Of a stretch of 64,000 nucleotides of DNA, positions 44,338 to 56,059 are shown one piece after another. Location of the stretch: contig NW_004624734.1 of assembly GCF_000247695.1 (NCBI RefSeq), positions 32,070,920 to 32,134,919 of the forward strand, in the 5' to 3' direction. The translations under genes were made by a program, and so were the position numbers. The notes under the pieces are model-generated. The model searched no databases, was not told where the DNA came from, and saw only the letters and a list, made by a program, of their open reading frames with translations. The DNA comes from Heterocephalus glaber. Lineage: Eukaryota > Chordata > Mammalia > Rodentia > Bathyergidae. Numbering within the stretch: the stretch's first letter is position 1; every line of letters starts with the position of its first letter.

Positions 44338-44373
44338 TGAGTCAGCCTAGGGACTCGCTCTGGCCATTTTTGG
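44338..44373. promoter_or_regulatory. AP-1/MARE site next to a CArG box
   Basis: GGCTGAGTCAGCC (44335-44347) is a perfect 13-bp palindrome containing the AP-1 core TGAGTCA and resembling a MAF recognition element. CCATTTTTGG at 44364-44373 is a perfect CArG box. Further TGAGTCA cores lie at 44510 and 44942. The segment is SINE-free. Enhancer function is inferred only from motif grouping. Confidence 0.5.
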
Positions 44374-46019
44374 AGTCATAGCAAGTACCAGGCTTGTCCT
44401 AGACCTGCTGAGACTGTGGCCGTCGGGCCTGAACCCTACACATTAAGAGGCTCTTAAACTGATATCCCATGTCCAGAAACCCGTGTATCAGATGGGGAAA
44501 GGTGGAAACTGAGTCAGGAATATTGGGAAGAAGCTGGGCTTTTGCAGGAAGGCCACAGGCTGTTGTTTGGAAGAGGGTCTTGGTAGGGTGAGCCCGAGGA
44601 GGGAGAAGTAGGACTCACTGGAAGGCTGAATTTCTAATAGTGAACATTCCAAAAAAGGACTGAATGGTGAGGGCAGGTGTGGTGTAGTCTGGGATGCCCA
44701 CTGGGGTGGGCATGTACTGGGAGGGGCTTGGTACTGCCTGACCTGGGAGGCCCCTCCTCACTGGGTTCTGAGGATTTAGGGCAGAGGAGATGGGTTAAGT
44801 GACCACGGGCATGGCAAATGGTATGCCAAGAAAGGCTGTGAAGGAGGTGCTGGCCCGTTGCCATGGGAACCATCTCTGCCGTGGGTTTCCATTTCCAAGG
44901 ATGCCCTGGAAGGCAGTGAGCTCATGCTACCTGCAAGGTGATGAGTCAACTCTGCCTGCCCTGCTCACCCTCCAAGGCTAAATGGAAACTGGAGCAGCAG
45001 ACCCAGAAAGGATGACAATGTGAACTAAAAGTCAGATCCCCCTCTACCTGCTCCTCAGGCCACCCATACTGCCCTGCCCCACAGTGAGCTGTTGTCATTA
45101 GAGAGCAGACCAGACAGTAAAGGCGGCTCCCGCCCATTCTGTAAACTCTGTAGGATCGTGAGTGGAGGAGGCCTCCAGCTCAGGTGGTCAAACTGTGGCC
45201 CTCAGTGGAGGAGGAGGTATCCTCTTTGCCAGCGCCTAGGTGAGCGTGGACTGCATCGCCCACAGCTGTGCTGGCCCAGGGCTCATGGTCTGAGGCTAGG
45301 CAGCTTCTGAGGGCATGATTTCAGGGAGCTGAGGGCTTTGGAGGGGGAGTGCAGGCCACGTGCATGTTCTGGAGGTATGATGAGGCATGCTTCCGGGAGG
45401 GTGCAGGGTTGGATCTGACACAGCAAGGCTGAAGAGCAGCTGGTTTATGACAAAGTCCTAGGTGTCTGGAGGTCAGAGGTCATGGTCCACAGCTCTTCCT
45501 GCAGTGTCCTGTCCCCCTGTGCCCATGTGAGGGATTGTTCAGAACATGTCAGCAGACTGATGGGACAACTGGAAGAATCTCTGTGGTCCCAGGGCATGGC
45601 CCCTCTCCCAGGACCCCAGGAAGTACATAGCACTGTGAGGGGTGGGGTGTCTAAGGAGCTTGTCCCCTCCCTTCACACCGAAAAAAGGCCAGAGGAGCTC
45701 TGTTTTTGGGGTAGGGGCAGAGGCAGTGACGACTGTCCTAAGGCCTTTCATCTAAACATTTTCAGAAACCTATTGTGTTTTTATCTTCATGCCTATGTTA
45801 TTTTGATAGCCATAATCGTAGTGCATATAAAACTTAACTTGCCTACCCCCACTTGGCATTTTGTCAAAAACATTTTTTCTTATATTGCTACACAGCCTTT
45901 ATGTTCCTTCCCTGGAGAAAGTGAGATCTAAGTATAGAGATTGTTTCATGAATATATATTTATTTGTACTTTTCCTGTGTTTTCCCCAAAAGCACTTGAA
46001 GCAGGCATGATAAAAGAGG
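44374..46019. other. intron 1, repeat-free, motif-rich stretch
   Basis: No rodent SINE for about 1.6 kb. It contains one arm (45011-45039) of a 29-bp near-identical direct repeat whose other arm is at 44013-44041. Nothing coding was recognised. Confidence 0.45.
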
Positions 46020-46230
46020 TTTGGTTTTGTTTTTTGGTAATGGGGATTGAACCCTGGGCCCTTGGACTCGAGGTCTGCACTCCAGACCTTTTTTGATTTT
46101 TTAAAAAATGTTGAGACAGGATCTCATTAAGTTGCTAATTTGCCCAAGCTGGGCTGGTACTTGGGATCCTCCTGCTTCAGCCTCCCAGAGTGCCAGGATT
46201 ACAGGCATGTGCCACCATTCCTGGCTGAAC
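46020..46230 (-). repeat. B1-dID composite SINE, antisense
   Basis: GGTAATGGGGATTGAACCCTGG (ID part), then GAGACAGGATCTCATTAAGTTG, TCCTGCTTCAGCCTCCCAG and GGATTACAGGCATGTGCC (B1 part). Confidence 0.85.
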
Positions 46231-46435
46231 TTCTTCATCTCATAGCAGAACATTTATATCCTTTGGCCAGCAGCTTTCCCATTTCCCCTACCACCTTAGC
46301 CTTAGTAACTAGATGTTCAACTTTTTGCTTCTGTGAGTTCAACTTTAGATCCCACATATGAGTGAGATCATGCAGAATTTGTCTTTCAGTGTCTAGCTTA
46401 TTTCACTTAGCCTGTCATTTAAAGTGGTTAGCTTT
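46231..46435 (-). repeat. L1M LINE 3' UTR fragment, antisense
   Basis: TTGCTTCTGTGAGTTCAACTTTAG, CACATATGAGTGAGATCATGC and GTGTCTAGCTTATTTCACTTAG are the complement of an old L1 3' UTR. Confidence 0.75.
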
Positions 46436-47015
46436 TGTAAGTCAGCGTTAACCCTAGCTCTGAGTTTCCTGGCTGCCAAAACAAAAAGGGAAATTGGATA
46501 TAAACATGCTTATTTCCTAGTAAGAGGAAGTGTGCCATTTCATGGGAAAGACAGTTTCTGTGCACACCAAATGCTGAGGTCTTGACCATTTTAGGAGAAC
46601 TGTGTGCCATGGGGGATGGTGTCAGTATTTCATGAAACACACAGAAACCTCTTTTATATTCTTGGTTCTTGAATCAGCTACAGTAAAAGCCAAAGTACTG
46701 TGTTACTCCATGTTTGCCTGAAGGTTTCTGGGGAGCTGGAGTCCTGAGGGTTGGTTCTGCTGTCTTTAGAGGGCTAACCCAAGACACACAAGTCTGGAGC
46801 TGATGGCCTGTGGGGCCCTTGCACTCAGTTCACAGGTTTTCTGAGAACTGTTTGCTTTGGGTGCTGGGCACTTGAGGGCCAGAGCTGCTGTGTTGCTATC
46901 GAAATGAAAGCTTCCATAGCACCCACCTTTTCGGGAGGGTAACGGTAGAGGCCACAGCTGTTTGGCCACAAGGTGTGCTGCTGGCCAAAGCTCTGCCACA
47001 GAGCAGAATGTAGAG
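46436..47015. other. intron 1, nothing recognised
   Basis: No feature identified. Confidence 0.4.
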
Positions 47016-47081
47016 CAGTGATGCCAAAACTTTTAGGGCTTTCAGGGATACAAACAGCCCACTGTAGGTTCACCACCGCTG
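47016..47081 (+). mobile_element. short hAT-like non-autonomous element, copy C
   Basis: 66 bp, starting CAGTGATGCCAAAAC and ending GGTTCACCACCGCTG (complement CAGCGGTGGTGAACC). Flanks are ATGTAGAG (47008-47015) and GTCTAGAG (47082-47089), 6 of 8 identical, and the right one fits the nTCTAGAn preference of hAT insertions. It lacks about 15 internal bases found in copy B. Confidence 0.6.
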
Positions 47082-47424
47082 GTCTAGAGGGTCTGTGGGG
47101 AGGACATGGTGTGATCAGGGGCTGACCTTTACGTATTGCTTCAGGCCTTCTAGCAGCCTCCCCATGATTACACATTTTTACATTCTCCAGCTTTTGGTTA
47201 TCATGGATAAAGCCTCTAAATATTCTTTTCATGTGGACATTGTTCTGTATTCCTGGATAATGGCTAGGAACTGGGTTAATCAGTCGAAGGAGATGATCAT
47301 TTCTGAACCATTTTATATAATTAATCAATTGCTTTTTAAAAATTAGTTGCTTTTAAAAAGGCTGACCAACTTAATGTGCTGCCAGCAATACACACCTGTT
47401 TTTTGGGGTTTTTTTCTAATTAAA

Positions 47425-47640
47425 AAGGAAACCCAGGCATGGTGGCACAGTCCTAGCTACCTGGGAGGCTGAGGTGGGAAGATCATGAGTTTGAAGCCAG
47501 ACTGGATGATTTAGTGAGACTCTGTCTCAAAATATAAATAACAAGAGCTCAGGATATAGCTCAGTGGAGAGCGCTTGCCTAGCATGCATGAGGTCCTGGT
47601 TTGGTCCCCAGTACAGCTAAATAAAGAAAAAAAGGAGGGA
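47425..47640 (+). repeat. B1-dID composite SINE
   Basis: CCAGGCATGGTGGCACAGTCC ... GAGACTCTGTCTCAAAAT (B1 part), then CTCAGGATATAGCTCAGTGG, GCTTGCCTAGCATGCATGAGG and GGTCCCCAGTACAG (ID part). Confidence 0.9.
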
Positions 47641-50600
47641 AGGAAAGTAGTATTTATTGTGGCAAGTCTAGAAACTACAAGGAAGTATAAAGGAAAAAAA
47701 TGATGATTGCCTGAATTTCTGCCACCCCGAAAGGTGTGAGGTGGGCATGCTGCCACAGCGAACTCATTGCCTCTTGTCAGGCAGAGGTTTGAGTCTGGGA
47801 CACTTCCCTGTTAGTGGCTGTCCCTAGGCATCCCCTATACTGGAGAAGACTGATTTTCTTCTAAACTAAACCTCTTCCCAGCCACTGACTGACCTATACG
47901 ACCCTGGGCTTACATTTCTAAGGTTCTGAAGGCATTGTTAGCATTTTAATCTAGTGCTGCATACATAGAAGGTGGGTTAAGAAACTCCAAATTTAAATAT
48001 TGGTCAGGAGAATGTTAATCCTATCACCTGCTGGCCTGACAGTGGATTCCTCAGCAGCCACTACACACCAGGCGAGACCTGGGGTGGGTGGGACGCCCAG
48101 CTGATGATGAGCTTCAGCGGAAGAAGTGGTCAAGGAGTGGAATGTGTATGAGGCCGATTTGCTCAGATCTGGCTTCTGACCACATTCCCTAAGTTCCTGT
48201 CTGTCTGTGAGGCTTGTCTGAAGAGCCGAGGCTTTTGGTCCTATTGAAGGGAAGTGGTGGAATCCTGAATAAGAATTTAGGCCTGCTGTCCTTGTGCCTG
48301 GCTCTCACTTCCATTCTCCACTTCTCCAGGCTCAGTATCCCGTGGTTCAGATACTTGCTGTCCTCCACACCTCATCTGCAGGGTGACCCCTGCCTGCACA
48401 GGCCGGGTGCCTTGCTGAACTCTTGACCCCACCCCCAACCCAGAGCATCACTTCCGTTGCTGGGTCGCTCCAACCGTCACATAAGGCATTACATGTCTGA
48501 CTGAATTCCCCCGAAGCTGGGACAAAAGGAAAAGGTGGTCGGGTCATGGGATTACTCAAACAAGGAGTGAGGCCTCAGGCCTTATGAGCTCTAAGAACTG
48601 ATGGAAGACTTCTTAGGTGGCCTCAGTGTCACAAGGGGTGAATATGTCAGGCACACTTGGTGCTGTGTACCTGGCAGTGCCATACCCAGATGGCTGAGTC
48701 TCCTTTGGGTGCAGGAGCTGATGCCCAGAAGGCCCCTGTTTCCTGAAACCCTGGCCGTTTTGTGGAGTTGGATGGGTTCAGGGCAGAGACCACAGGTGGA
48801 GGACCAGAGGTGTCCCTTGAGGGTAAAAGAGATGAATACTGCAAGGATAGCATCTTAGCATTCCCCGGGCCCTGTGCCACTGAGACATTGTCGGGCTGTC
48901 TTGGAGAAGCACCTGGGGTGTGCTGATGTCCCCGTGACATCCTGTGGCGGGCCTGGCTGACACACGGTCGGGAGCTATCTTCCAATTTCCGGGGGCTGTG
49001 GGTGATCAGAACTTTGGAGCCGTGGGATTCACCAGAGTGAATTTGGTTTGGGGAGGTTTCTTTGGGGGCAGTGACTGAGAAGCCAGTGGAATGTCTCAGC
49101 TGCTATTTGTGTTGTTCGGATAAGGAGCACTCCAGCTTGTGGCCATGTGGATGGCTGGGATTGATTTGTTCTGTCTGGCCTGTTAGGCACTGCACCTTCC
49201 TTGCCCCTGCCTGCCCGGAACACCACAGTGAACCATAGGCTGCCCTAGTGAAGACTTGTGGTGATTAGGAGACACAGTCGGTGTCTTGTGAGGAGATGGT
49301 AACTTTGTGCTAGAATCGGTGAAGGAGAGTGTCCTTTGCGGTGAGGACTGAAGGCGGGTCAGGGCATGGAGGGTCTCTTGCCTCACCTTGCCTGTGTTAA
49401 ATGGTCACCACTCTAGGGGCCCTAACTTCCTCTGGTCTGTGGGCCACTGGGGTCTTGTCTAGACCTAGGAACCAAATGCTCCAGTCCAATTCTAGTTAAC
49501 TGCATTTCTAGCAGTACTTCGTTTGTAGATAAAGCTAGAGAATTCTATGGAAGAATGTTACTACTTCGGTCTGAATTGGAAGAGTTCGGCTTTTCTTCCT
49601 GGCCATTCCAGTGAACTTTTGTCTCTTGGTGATTTAGACTAAAATTCATTAGCCATCCCAAAAGGGAATCAGGTATTACTTCTGGACCCCAAGTCCCTAT
49701 TTACTAAGAGGGAAAGAAGAGGAATTCTTACTGCTTTCCTGACCGGCACTTGGAGCTGCTGGCTTCTGAAGACCTGCTTTAAAGCAGCATTGCAGCGATA
49801 GGGGAGCAGATCATCCTGATGAGTTTGATTCATCCGCAGGGATTCTGAGGAACCGTCTATACAGCAGACAGCCCACACTGCCCACTGCTGTGTAGCAGAC
49901 CCTCCTGTGCCACTGAGCACAAATAGCTTTGTCCTCTGCTGACCTGCCCAGCACTGTTGTTTGGTTTCTTGTAGAGAGGGCTTTGGACTCTCTGCATTCT
50001 GCCTTGTTCCTCTTCCTTCCCCAGCCCACCTTTGTGACCTCTGGTCCTCTCGTCCCCGCTGGGCCAGCTTCTGACTGTGGCTGTTGTCTGGCTTCTGGCT
50101 TCCATCCAGGCAGCCTGACAGCAGGGTTTGGGGCGGCCCTGGACTCTGTGAACACCTCCTCTTTGTTTTGAGGCCGGAGCCTCCAGCCTGGAGATCTGCA
50201 GCAGCTGTGTTTGGCTGGCACAGCCAAACCACCTCACACCAGGAGGCATAAAGGACTCAGTGTAACAGGTGAACCTCTAAGATTCCATATTTCTAGGGCT
50301 CATTTCAAAGGACTCCGGGTCAGGGAGCCTTCTGGCTGTTTCTCTGCTTGGTGGGAGCTTCGAAGGAATTATGTGGGGACGACAGAGCAAAATGGGTCAG
50401 GGAGCTCAGAGATAAGAGGGCAGTGGAAAGTAGGTGAAGGGGATGGTGGGGAGGGCACCAGGGCAGCCACCACAGATCGGCGGACAGCAGAATGGATCAG
50501 GACTACCAGGAAGATTGGTCTAGAGGAGGTAGGGCCTAAAAAGATCTCTAGAGCGCTTAATCTGGAGGCAAAATCTTCAGTCAAAGCCACTTAACTGGTT

Positions 50601-51044
50601 CCACCTCCAGAAGTAAGCCAGTCCTAAGGAAACTGTCCAGTTGAAATAAAGACGTCTAGAAATGCTCTCTGTGTGCTCTCAGTAAGAACAAAATGGAAAA
50701 AAAGCACTTCCGAGTCTAACCAACTTTTGGGGAGGAATTTAACAAACCATCCATGGTGGTGGAAAGTTTACAGAGGGTAGTTAGGAAGATTATATAAGAA
50801 GAAAGTAGTCAATGGACTGCTGAAAGTAGGGGAACACCAAATAGTATTATGTACGTTATAATTGGTTGCCACTGTAAAACTAGCTTAGATAAGGAAGACA
50901 TGGTTATGTTAAGGATATAGAATTAAATACTTAAATAATCATACTTAAATTTTATAGCAAGTCAGGGAATTTCTGTCTGAAGCATCATCCCTCTTCAGAT
51001 ATTTTTCTGCTATCACATGTGCTTTTTTCTTGCGTAGCAACAGC
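47641..51044. other. intron 1, 3.4 kb without recognised features
   Basis: No ID or B1 elements seen. Overlapping frames on the minus strand at 49669-50249 (up to 187 codons) occur in three frames at once, which reflects low stop density and not a gene. No exon signals stand out. Confidence 0.45.
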
Positions 51045-51140
51045 TTGCTTGAACTTGCTGTGTAGCCCAGGCTGACCTTGAACTCATGATCCTCCTGAGT
51101 GCTGGAATTAGAGGCATGCATCACCACATCTGGAGCTTGG
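51045..51140 (-). repeat. B1 fragment, antisense
   Basis: TGTGTAGCCCAGGCTGACCTTG, GATCCTCCTGAGTGCTGG and GAGGCATGCATCACCACATC; truncated at the 3' side. Confidence 0.85.
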
Positions 51141-51549
51141 TGAGATTTAACCATCCATCCTGAGCACTTTCAGTGCAGGCTCTGTGGAGTACACACAGTA
51201 TAAGGTGTGGTCCCTGCGGGGTGTGGGGTGGGGTAGTGTATTTTTCTGGGGAGACCAGATGTCCCAGGCAAGCTGATTGATGCTGAGTGCCAAGGCATGG
51301 CCCTGGCCTAAAGTGGAGGACATGGGAGCTGAGGGTGGGAAGTGGGAGGAGATTGACCCTTCAGCCTGGTTGGGAAGCTCCATAAGACCAGGAGAGCTTT
51401 CAGAACAGGGAAGCAACCAGCCCAGCACTGGGGAAACCTTGAAAGACCAACCGGAGTCCAGTTGTCCTAAGATGGATTTTGTTGAGATCATCACTGCTTT
51501 GTATGAGCTCAGAGTTCAGTACAATGCCTCTTACTCCATTTTCTTTTCA

Positions 51550-51695
51550 TTTTTTAAAGATAGGGTCTTGCTATGTAGTCCAGGCTGGCTTTGAACTCAC
51601 TATGTAGTCCAGGCTGGCTTTGAACTCACTATGTAGTCCAGGCAGGCCTTGAACTCACAGGAATCCTCCTGCCTCAGCCACCATGCCCAGCTACA
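51550..51695 (-). repeat. B1 SINE with triplicated 29-bp unit
   Basis: Three consecutive 29-bp units at 51572-51600, 51601-51629 and 51630-51658. The first two are identical and the third differs at two bases. Other B1s in the window have one or two units. The element starts GATAGGGTCTTGCTATGTAG and ends CCACCATGCCCAGC, with part of the left arm missing. Confidence 0.95.
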
Positions 51696-52689
51696 CCTCA
51701 TTTTCTAGACACTAGAAACTGAAGACAGGAAATGAATTCTTCTGGGAATCTCTGGAGTCCTATGGGATGTGGTGGTGTGCACGCCACTTCCCCATATGTA
51801 GGCTGTGCCCCAGTGGCAAGTTCCATCCAAGCCCCATCTGTACTGACCCTGGGGATGGGTTTCAAACTAAGGAAGCCTCCTCCACATCCCAAAGTTGCCC
51901 TTTTGGTCCCTTTGGGCTGAGGTGGCCTTGGTGGTAGAACATCAACATTCCTTCTCTGGTAACCTCTCCTTTCAGATCTGTCCCTGCCTGTGTGGGTGCC
52001 AGGCACTCCCGGGTGCCGCCATCCACACTTGCTGTTTGAGGAACTTTGACATTTTATTTAAGTGGGGATGTGATTGAGGGTGTGCGAGGGTGAGAACCAG
52101 AGGCTCTAGCTCTTTAAGGCTGGACCTTCCAGTGAATTCTGGCAGAGGAGATACTGAGTGTTTAATTTGAGGGCCAAGCAGGGGGTGGGGGAAAGTCCCC
52201 GCCACATCTGGTTTGTATTAAGCCCTTTCCCTTTAGAAAAAGGCTGTGTTTATGGTTAAAATCCGGCAGAGATGGGGCGGGTGGCGGGGAGGGGTGCCAC
52301 TTACCCCGCTAGGATGAACTGCACAGGGACAATGTAAGTAGCTGCCTTCTTGTCCTCTGACTCCATCCTGAGCCAAACTGCCAACTTTGAGAAAACGGTG
52401 ACATCTGTTTTACCCCAGCAGTTAAAGCACGACGCTCGCCTGTATGCAGCCTGGCAGCTGGACCTTGCCAGGCTGGAGCTGTGCCCCTTGGGTCTCAGAA
52501 CTCCTTGGAGTTGGCCGACTGTCAGCTCGTCTGTCTGCAGTCTGCAAGTCCCAGCTGGGTCAGGACACTTCAGGGTCCAAGCAGGGGCCATAGGAAGCTG
52601 CTGCCTGAGAGTGGCTCCAACAGGCCTCCCTCCTCTGCTCCTAGGATCCCAACATGGGCTCTCAGCTGGAGGGTCCTAGAGACACCGGA
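51696..52689. other. intron 1, nothing recognised
   Basis: No feature identified. Confidence 0.4.
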
Positions 52690-52800
52690 GCCTGTCCTGC
52701 CTGCCAGATGAAGAAACAGAGTCTCAAGGGAGCTCCTCCTCCACGGTCACCTAGCAAGCCAGTAGCAGACTCAGGATTCAAACGAGACTTTGCAGACTCT
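52690..52800 (-). repeat. MIR, antisense
   Basis: CCAGATGAAGAAACAGAGTC, GGTCACCTAGCAAGCCAGTAG and GACTCAGGATTCAAACG. Confidence 0.7.
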
Positions 52801-53944
52801 GAATTTGGTTTGGTGCTTGAGGCTCCTTGTGGCTCCCCTCCCATCTTGCTGTTTGTGGTTCCTTCATGCTCTGCTCCCTCCAAGAGCTGCCCTGGGAACA
52901 GGGAAGAGGGAAGCAGGGCTTGAAACTCTGTGGAAAAGTTCACCAGACGTGAACACCTCCAAGGCTGGGGTTGCAGAGCACGGTTTCCCAGTTCCAGCAT
53001 GGAGTAAGAGCTTAAATGAGTAAGTGAGAGAGTGGGTTGCCTGGCTGGCTATGTGTGTGGGCTATGTGTGCGGGGGTTCCAGTTAGAACTGTTGTTTCTG
53101 GGGGGGATACCAGGCGTGTGTCTCTGTATCCAAAACTCTCCTTGTTTCCAAGGCTGCGTCCTGTCTTCCCTCTTCCTTTCTCAGTCCCAGATGTCACCCA
53201 GCTCTTACAGAACCCTAGAGTTTCAGAGCCACAAAGGGCCTGAGATATCACTGTCCTGTCCCCTTTGAGTTGAGAAAACCAAGGCAAGTCCACACAGCTA
53301 GTCAGCTTTTGGGGACCAGAGACCAAGCCCGTGGTTCCCCGAGCTTCCGTTCCTCTCTCCTGGTGAATTGATGTTGAGAACTGAGGGTAGGGAGGCCCTG
53401 TCCTGGCCATTGTGACTTCTTCTCGTACCCCTCATGGAGGGTTGTGGGGAGTATCCTCAGAGCAGGCTGAATAAAAAGGCTGGGCTCAGGGAGTGGGCCC
53501 AGTCATTCCCTTGTGCCTTGCTAGGAAGGGAAGGCAGGCTGGCTGGCTTCCTTCCGGGGAACTGAAGCCTGAGTCACCCTGGAGTCAGAGCCAGGGTGGG
53601 GTGGTGAGGGATCGTCACCCCTCTCCCGCGATTTGTTTGTGTGTGTGCCTGCGCGTGCATGTGCGTGAGCATGTGCACTTCCCTCCTGCTCTTCCACAAA
53701 GGGCCTGAGCAGTTGGCTGGTGTAGTGAGAAGAGTTCGGATAACATGGCCCTACTTTAACTGGGACTTCTTAAACAGCCTCATTAGAAATGTTCTTGGTT
53801 TACAAACCTTCATTTTCTGTTTGGTTTTATCATAAAACTTTGTGGCCTGCTTATGGCAAAATAAAAAACAAGTACCCACAGTTAACACTGATTTTTTAGC
53901 CCCCTGTGGCCAGGTGTAAAATTTTATGTGCAATTATGTATACG
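52801..53944. other. intron 1, nothing firmly recognised
   Basis: A weak MIR-like block near 53205-53310 (GAGTTTCAGAGCCACAAAGG, CCACACAGCTAGTCAG). A perfect AP-1 core is at 53570-53576. Nothing coding. Confidence 0.4.
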
Positions 53945-53984
53945 TTTTGTTGGGATAAAACATACAAAATTTAAGTGTTTTTTT

Positions 53985-54110
53985 TTGTTTTTTTTTTTTT
54001 TGAGACAGTGTCTCACTGTGTATTTCAGGCTGATCTTAAACTCCTCATCCTCCTACCTTAGCCTCCTGAGTGCTGGGATTACAGGTGCGCACTACCCACA
54101 CCCAGTTTGG
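53985..54110 (-). repeat. B1-like SINE nested in L1M
   Basis: Poly-T, GAGACAGTGTCTCACTGTG, CTTAAACTCCTCATCCTCC and GTGCTGGGATTACAGGTGC. Confidence 0.9.
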
Positions 54111-54134
54111 AAATTTTACATCTTAAACCTTTTT

Positions 54135-54330
54135 ATGTTTTGTGGTGTTAGGGATTGAACCCCAGGCCTCACTCATCCTAGTCAAGCACTCTGCTTCACT
54201 GAGCTACATACCAAACCTTTTTTTATCTCAAGACAGTCTCGCTGATTGCCCACACTGGTCTCAAGCTTCCAGTCCTGCCCCAGTGTCCTGTACAGGTGGG
54301 ATTACAGGCCTGTGGCACCACACCTGACCA
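54135..54330 (-). repeat. B1-dID composite SINE nested in L1M
   Basis: GGTGTTAGGGATTGAACCCC ... CTTCACTGAGCTACATACC (ID part), then CAAGACAGTCTCGCTGATTGC and GTGGGATTACAGGCCTGTGG (B1 part). Confidence 0.82.
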
Positions 54331-54830
54331 TTTTAAGTATACGGTTTGGGGACATTGAGTATATTCACATGGTTGTACAATCTTCACCACCATCCATTTC
54401 CAGAACTTTTATCATCTTGCTAAATGGAAACAACTTTCCATTCCCCCTTTTTCCTGTCCTCTGGTAGACAGGGAGACTTTCTGTCTATAAATTTTACCAC
54501 TCTAGGTTCCTTGTATAAGTGGAATCACACCGTATTTGCCTTTTTGTGACTGGGTTATTTCACTGAGTGTAATGTCTTTTAGCGTTTGTCCAAGTAGTAG
54601 TTGCATCAGACTTTCCTTCCTGTTTAAGGGTGAATAGTATTTCATGGTATACTACCACAGTTTGTTTATCTGTTCATCTGTTGATAGACATTTGGGTTGC
54701 TTCCACGTTTTGGCTATTGTGAATAATGCTGCTGTGAAATTGGGTGTGCTGTTACTTATGTCTCTGCATTGTGCATTTGAGCAGAAGTGGAATTGCTGGA
54801 TTTTATGTATTTACTGATTGTGCCTCTCAG

Positions 54831-55634
54831 GCACTTGAAGGCCCCAAGGCAGGGCTGACAGGCCAGCAGAAGGCCTTGGACACCACCCTCTCTCCTCTCC
54901 TAGCCTGCCTGTCTGAGTAGCTGTCTGCACAGGCTGGGGGCTGGCCAGCTGGGTCTCCAGGGACACACCATGTTCAGTCTTTGCTGGCTGCCGCATAGCT
55001 CTAGGGGAGGCTGGGGCTGAGCAGCTAATGAGAAATCCCAGCATGTTCTGGTGGAGAAGATTGTTTTGGGGCTAGGTCCTGCCCCTCCCTTCCTCAGAAC
55101 CTCCTCTGGCCTTAGCCTTGGGGGAGGGGGCTGCAGCCTCGTGTGCGCCCTGGGGAGGAGTGGGGAACCCCAGGGCTTGCTGCCCTCCCTTCTTCCCGTC
55201 CTCAGGCTGTTTCCCAAAGGGTCCGTGTGTGACACATTTTTGGCCAGTGAGTTAGATAGACTAATGCAAAACTTCCCGGTTTGCTTTGGAGCAGAGTTCC
55301 AGCTCTTCCTTGCTAACAGCAGCATCCCCTGTTCTGATTCCTGCCCTCACCATGTGTGCTGTACTCTGAAGTTAGCCCTTGTATCGTCAGTCCCTCGATA
55401 CAGCCCCACCCTGACCCCAAAACTGGTCTCTGCCTGCTGCAGGTGTGGGCTGCAATCTGAGCCTTATTCCTGGCGCCCAGGAGGGATCTGTGTGTGACCC
55501 CCTCTGAGCTCTGGGCTTCAGGAGGTGCACACCTCCCCAAAAGTCTTGTGTATCTGTTAGCTAATCCTAATTTCCTGAGAGTGAGGCCATTTCTTGTTCT
55601 TTCATGGTGCATGGTGGTGGCTGGTCTGGTCCCT
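54831..55634. other. intron 1, nothing recognised
   Basis: No feature identified. Confidence 0.4.
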
Positions 55635-55990
55635 CCATAGAGGTGCTTCTTGACTTGTGATGAGGTTACCCTGCATGAAGCCCATGGTAAGTTGAAAATA
55701 TCCTAAATCAAAAATGCATTCAGCACACCTAACTTACCGACCACCCAGTTTAGCGGTGTGGTTCATTAGCTTTGTTAAATGTTCCCACTCCTTGTGAGTG
55801 CAGGGCTTCCTGGGAGGTGTGACTCACTGCCACTGGCCAGCATCCTGAGAGAAAGCATTGTTCTGCATATTGCTAAACCCAGGAAAGCTCCACATCCAGA
55901 ATTCCAAGTATACTTTTTGCTGAATGCGTGTCACTTTAGAGCCATCGCTGTCAAAAATTTGGAAGTGCAACCATCATAAGTTGGCAGCAT
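55635..55990. mobile_element. Tigger-type MITE, both ends present
   Basis: Left end AGGTGCTTCTTGACTTGTGATG; right end CATCATAAGTTGGCAGCATC, which reverse-complements to GATGCTGCCAACTTATGATG. The internal AAGTTGAAAATATCCTAAATC and CTGAATGCGTGTCACTTTAG match the non-autonomous pogo-type family with such termini. Confidence 0.7.
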
Positions 55991-56059
55991 CTGTGTTGAA
56001 TGGATGCTAAGTGAGAGAGAGAATGAAAATAATAATGGAAAGTATTTGGGATTTGGTGT

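Larger units (their letters stand above)
53945..54830 (-). repeat. L1M LINE 3' UTR, antisense, with two nested SINEs
   Basis: GGGATAAAACATACAAAATTTAAG, TATTCACATGGTTGTACAATC, CATTTGGGTTGCTTCCACG, TTGGCTATTGTGAATAATGC and GAAGTGGAATTGCTGGATTT run along the complement of the L1M 3' UTR, interrupted at 53985-54110 and 54135-54330. Confidence 0.85.

Noticed and set aside
49669..50249. Overlapping 130-187 codon minus-strand frames
   Set aside because: Three frames are open at once, which indicates low stop density and not coding selection. No domain recognised.
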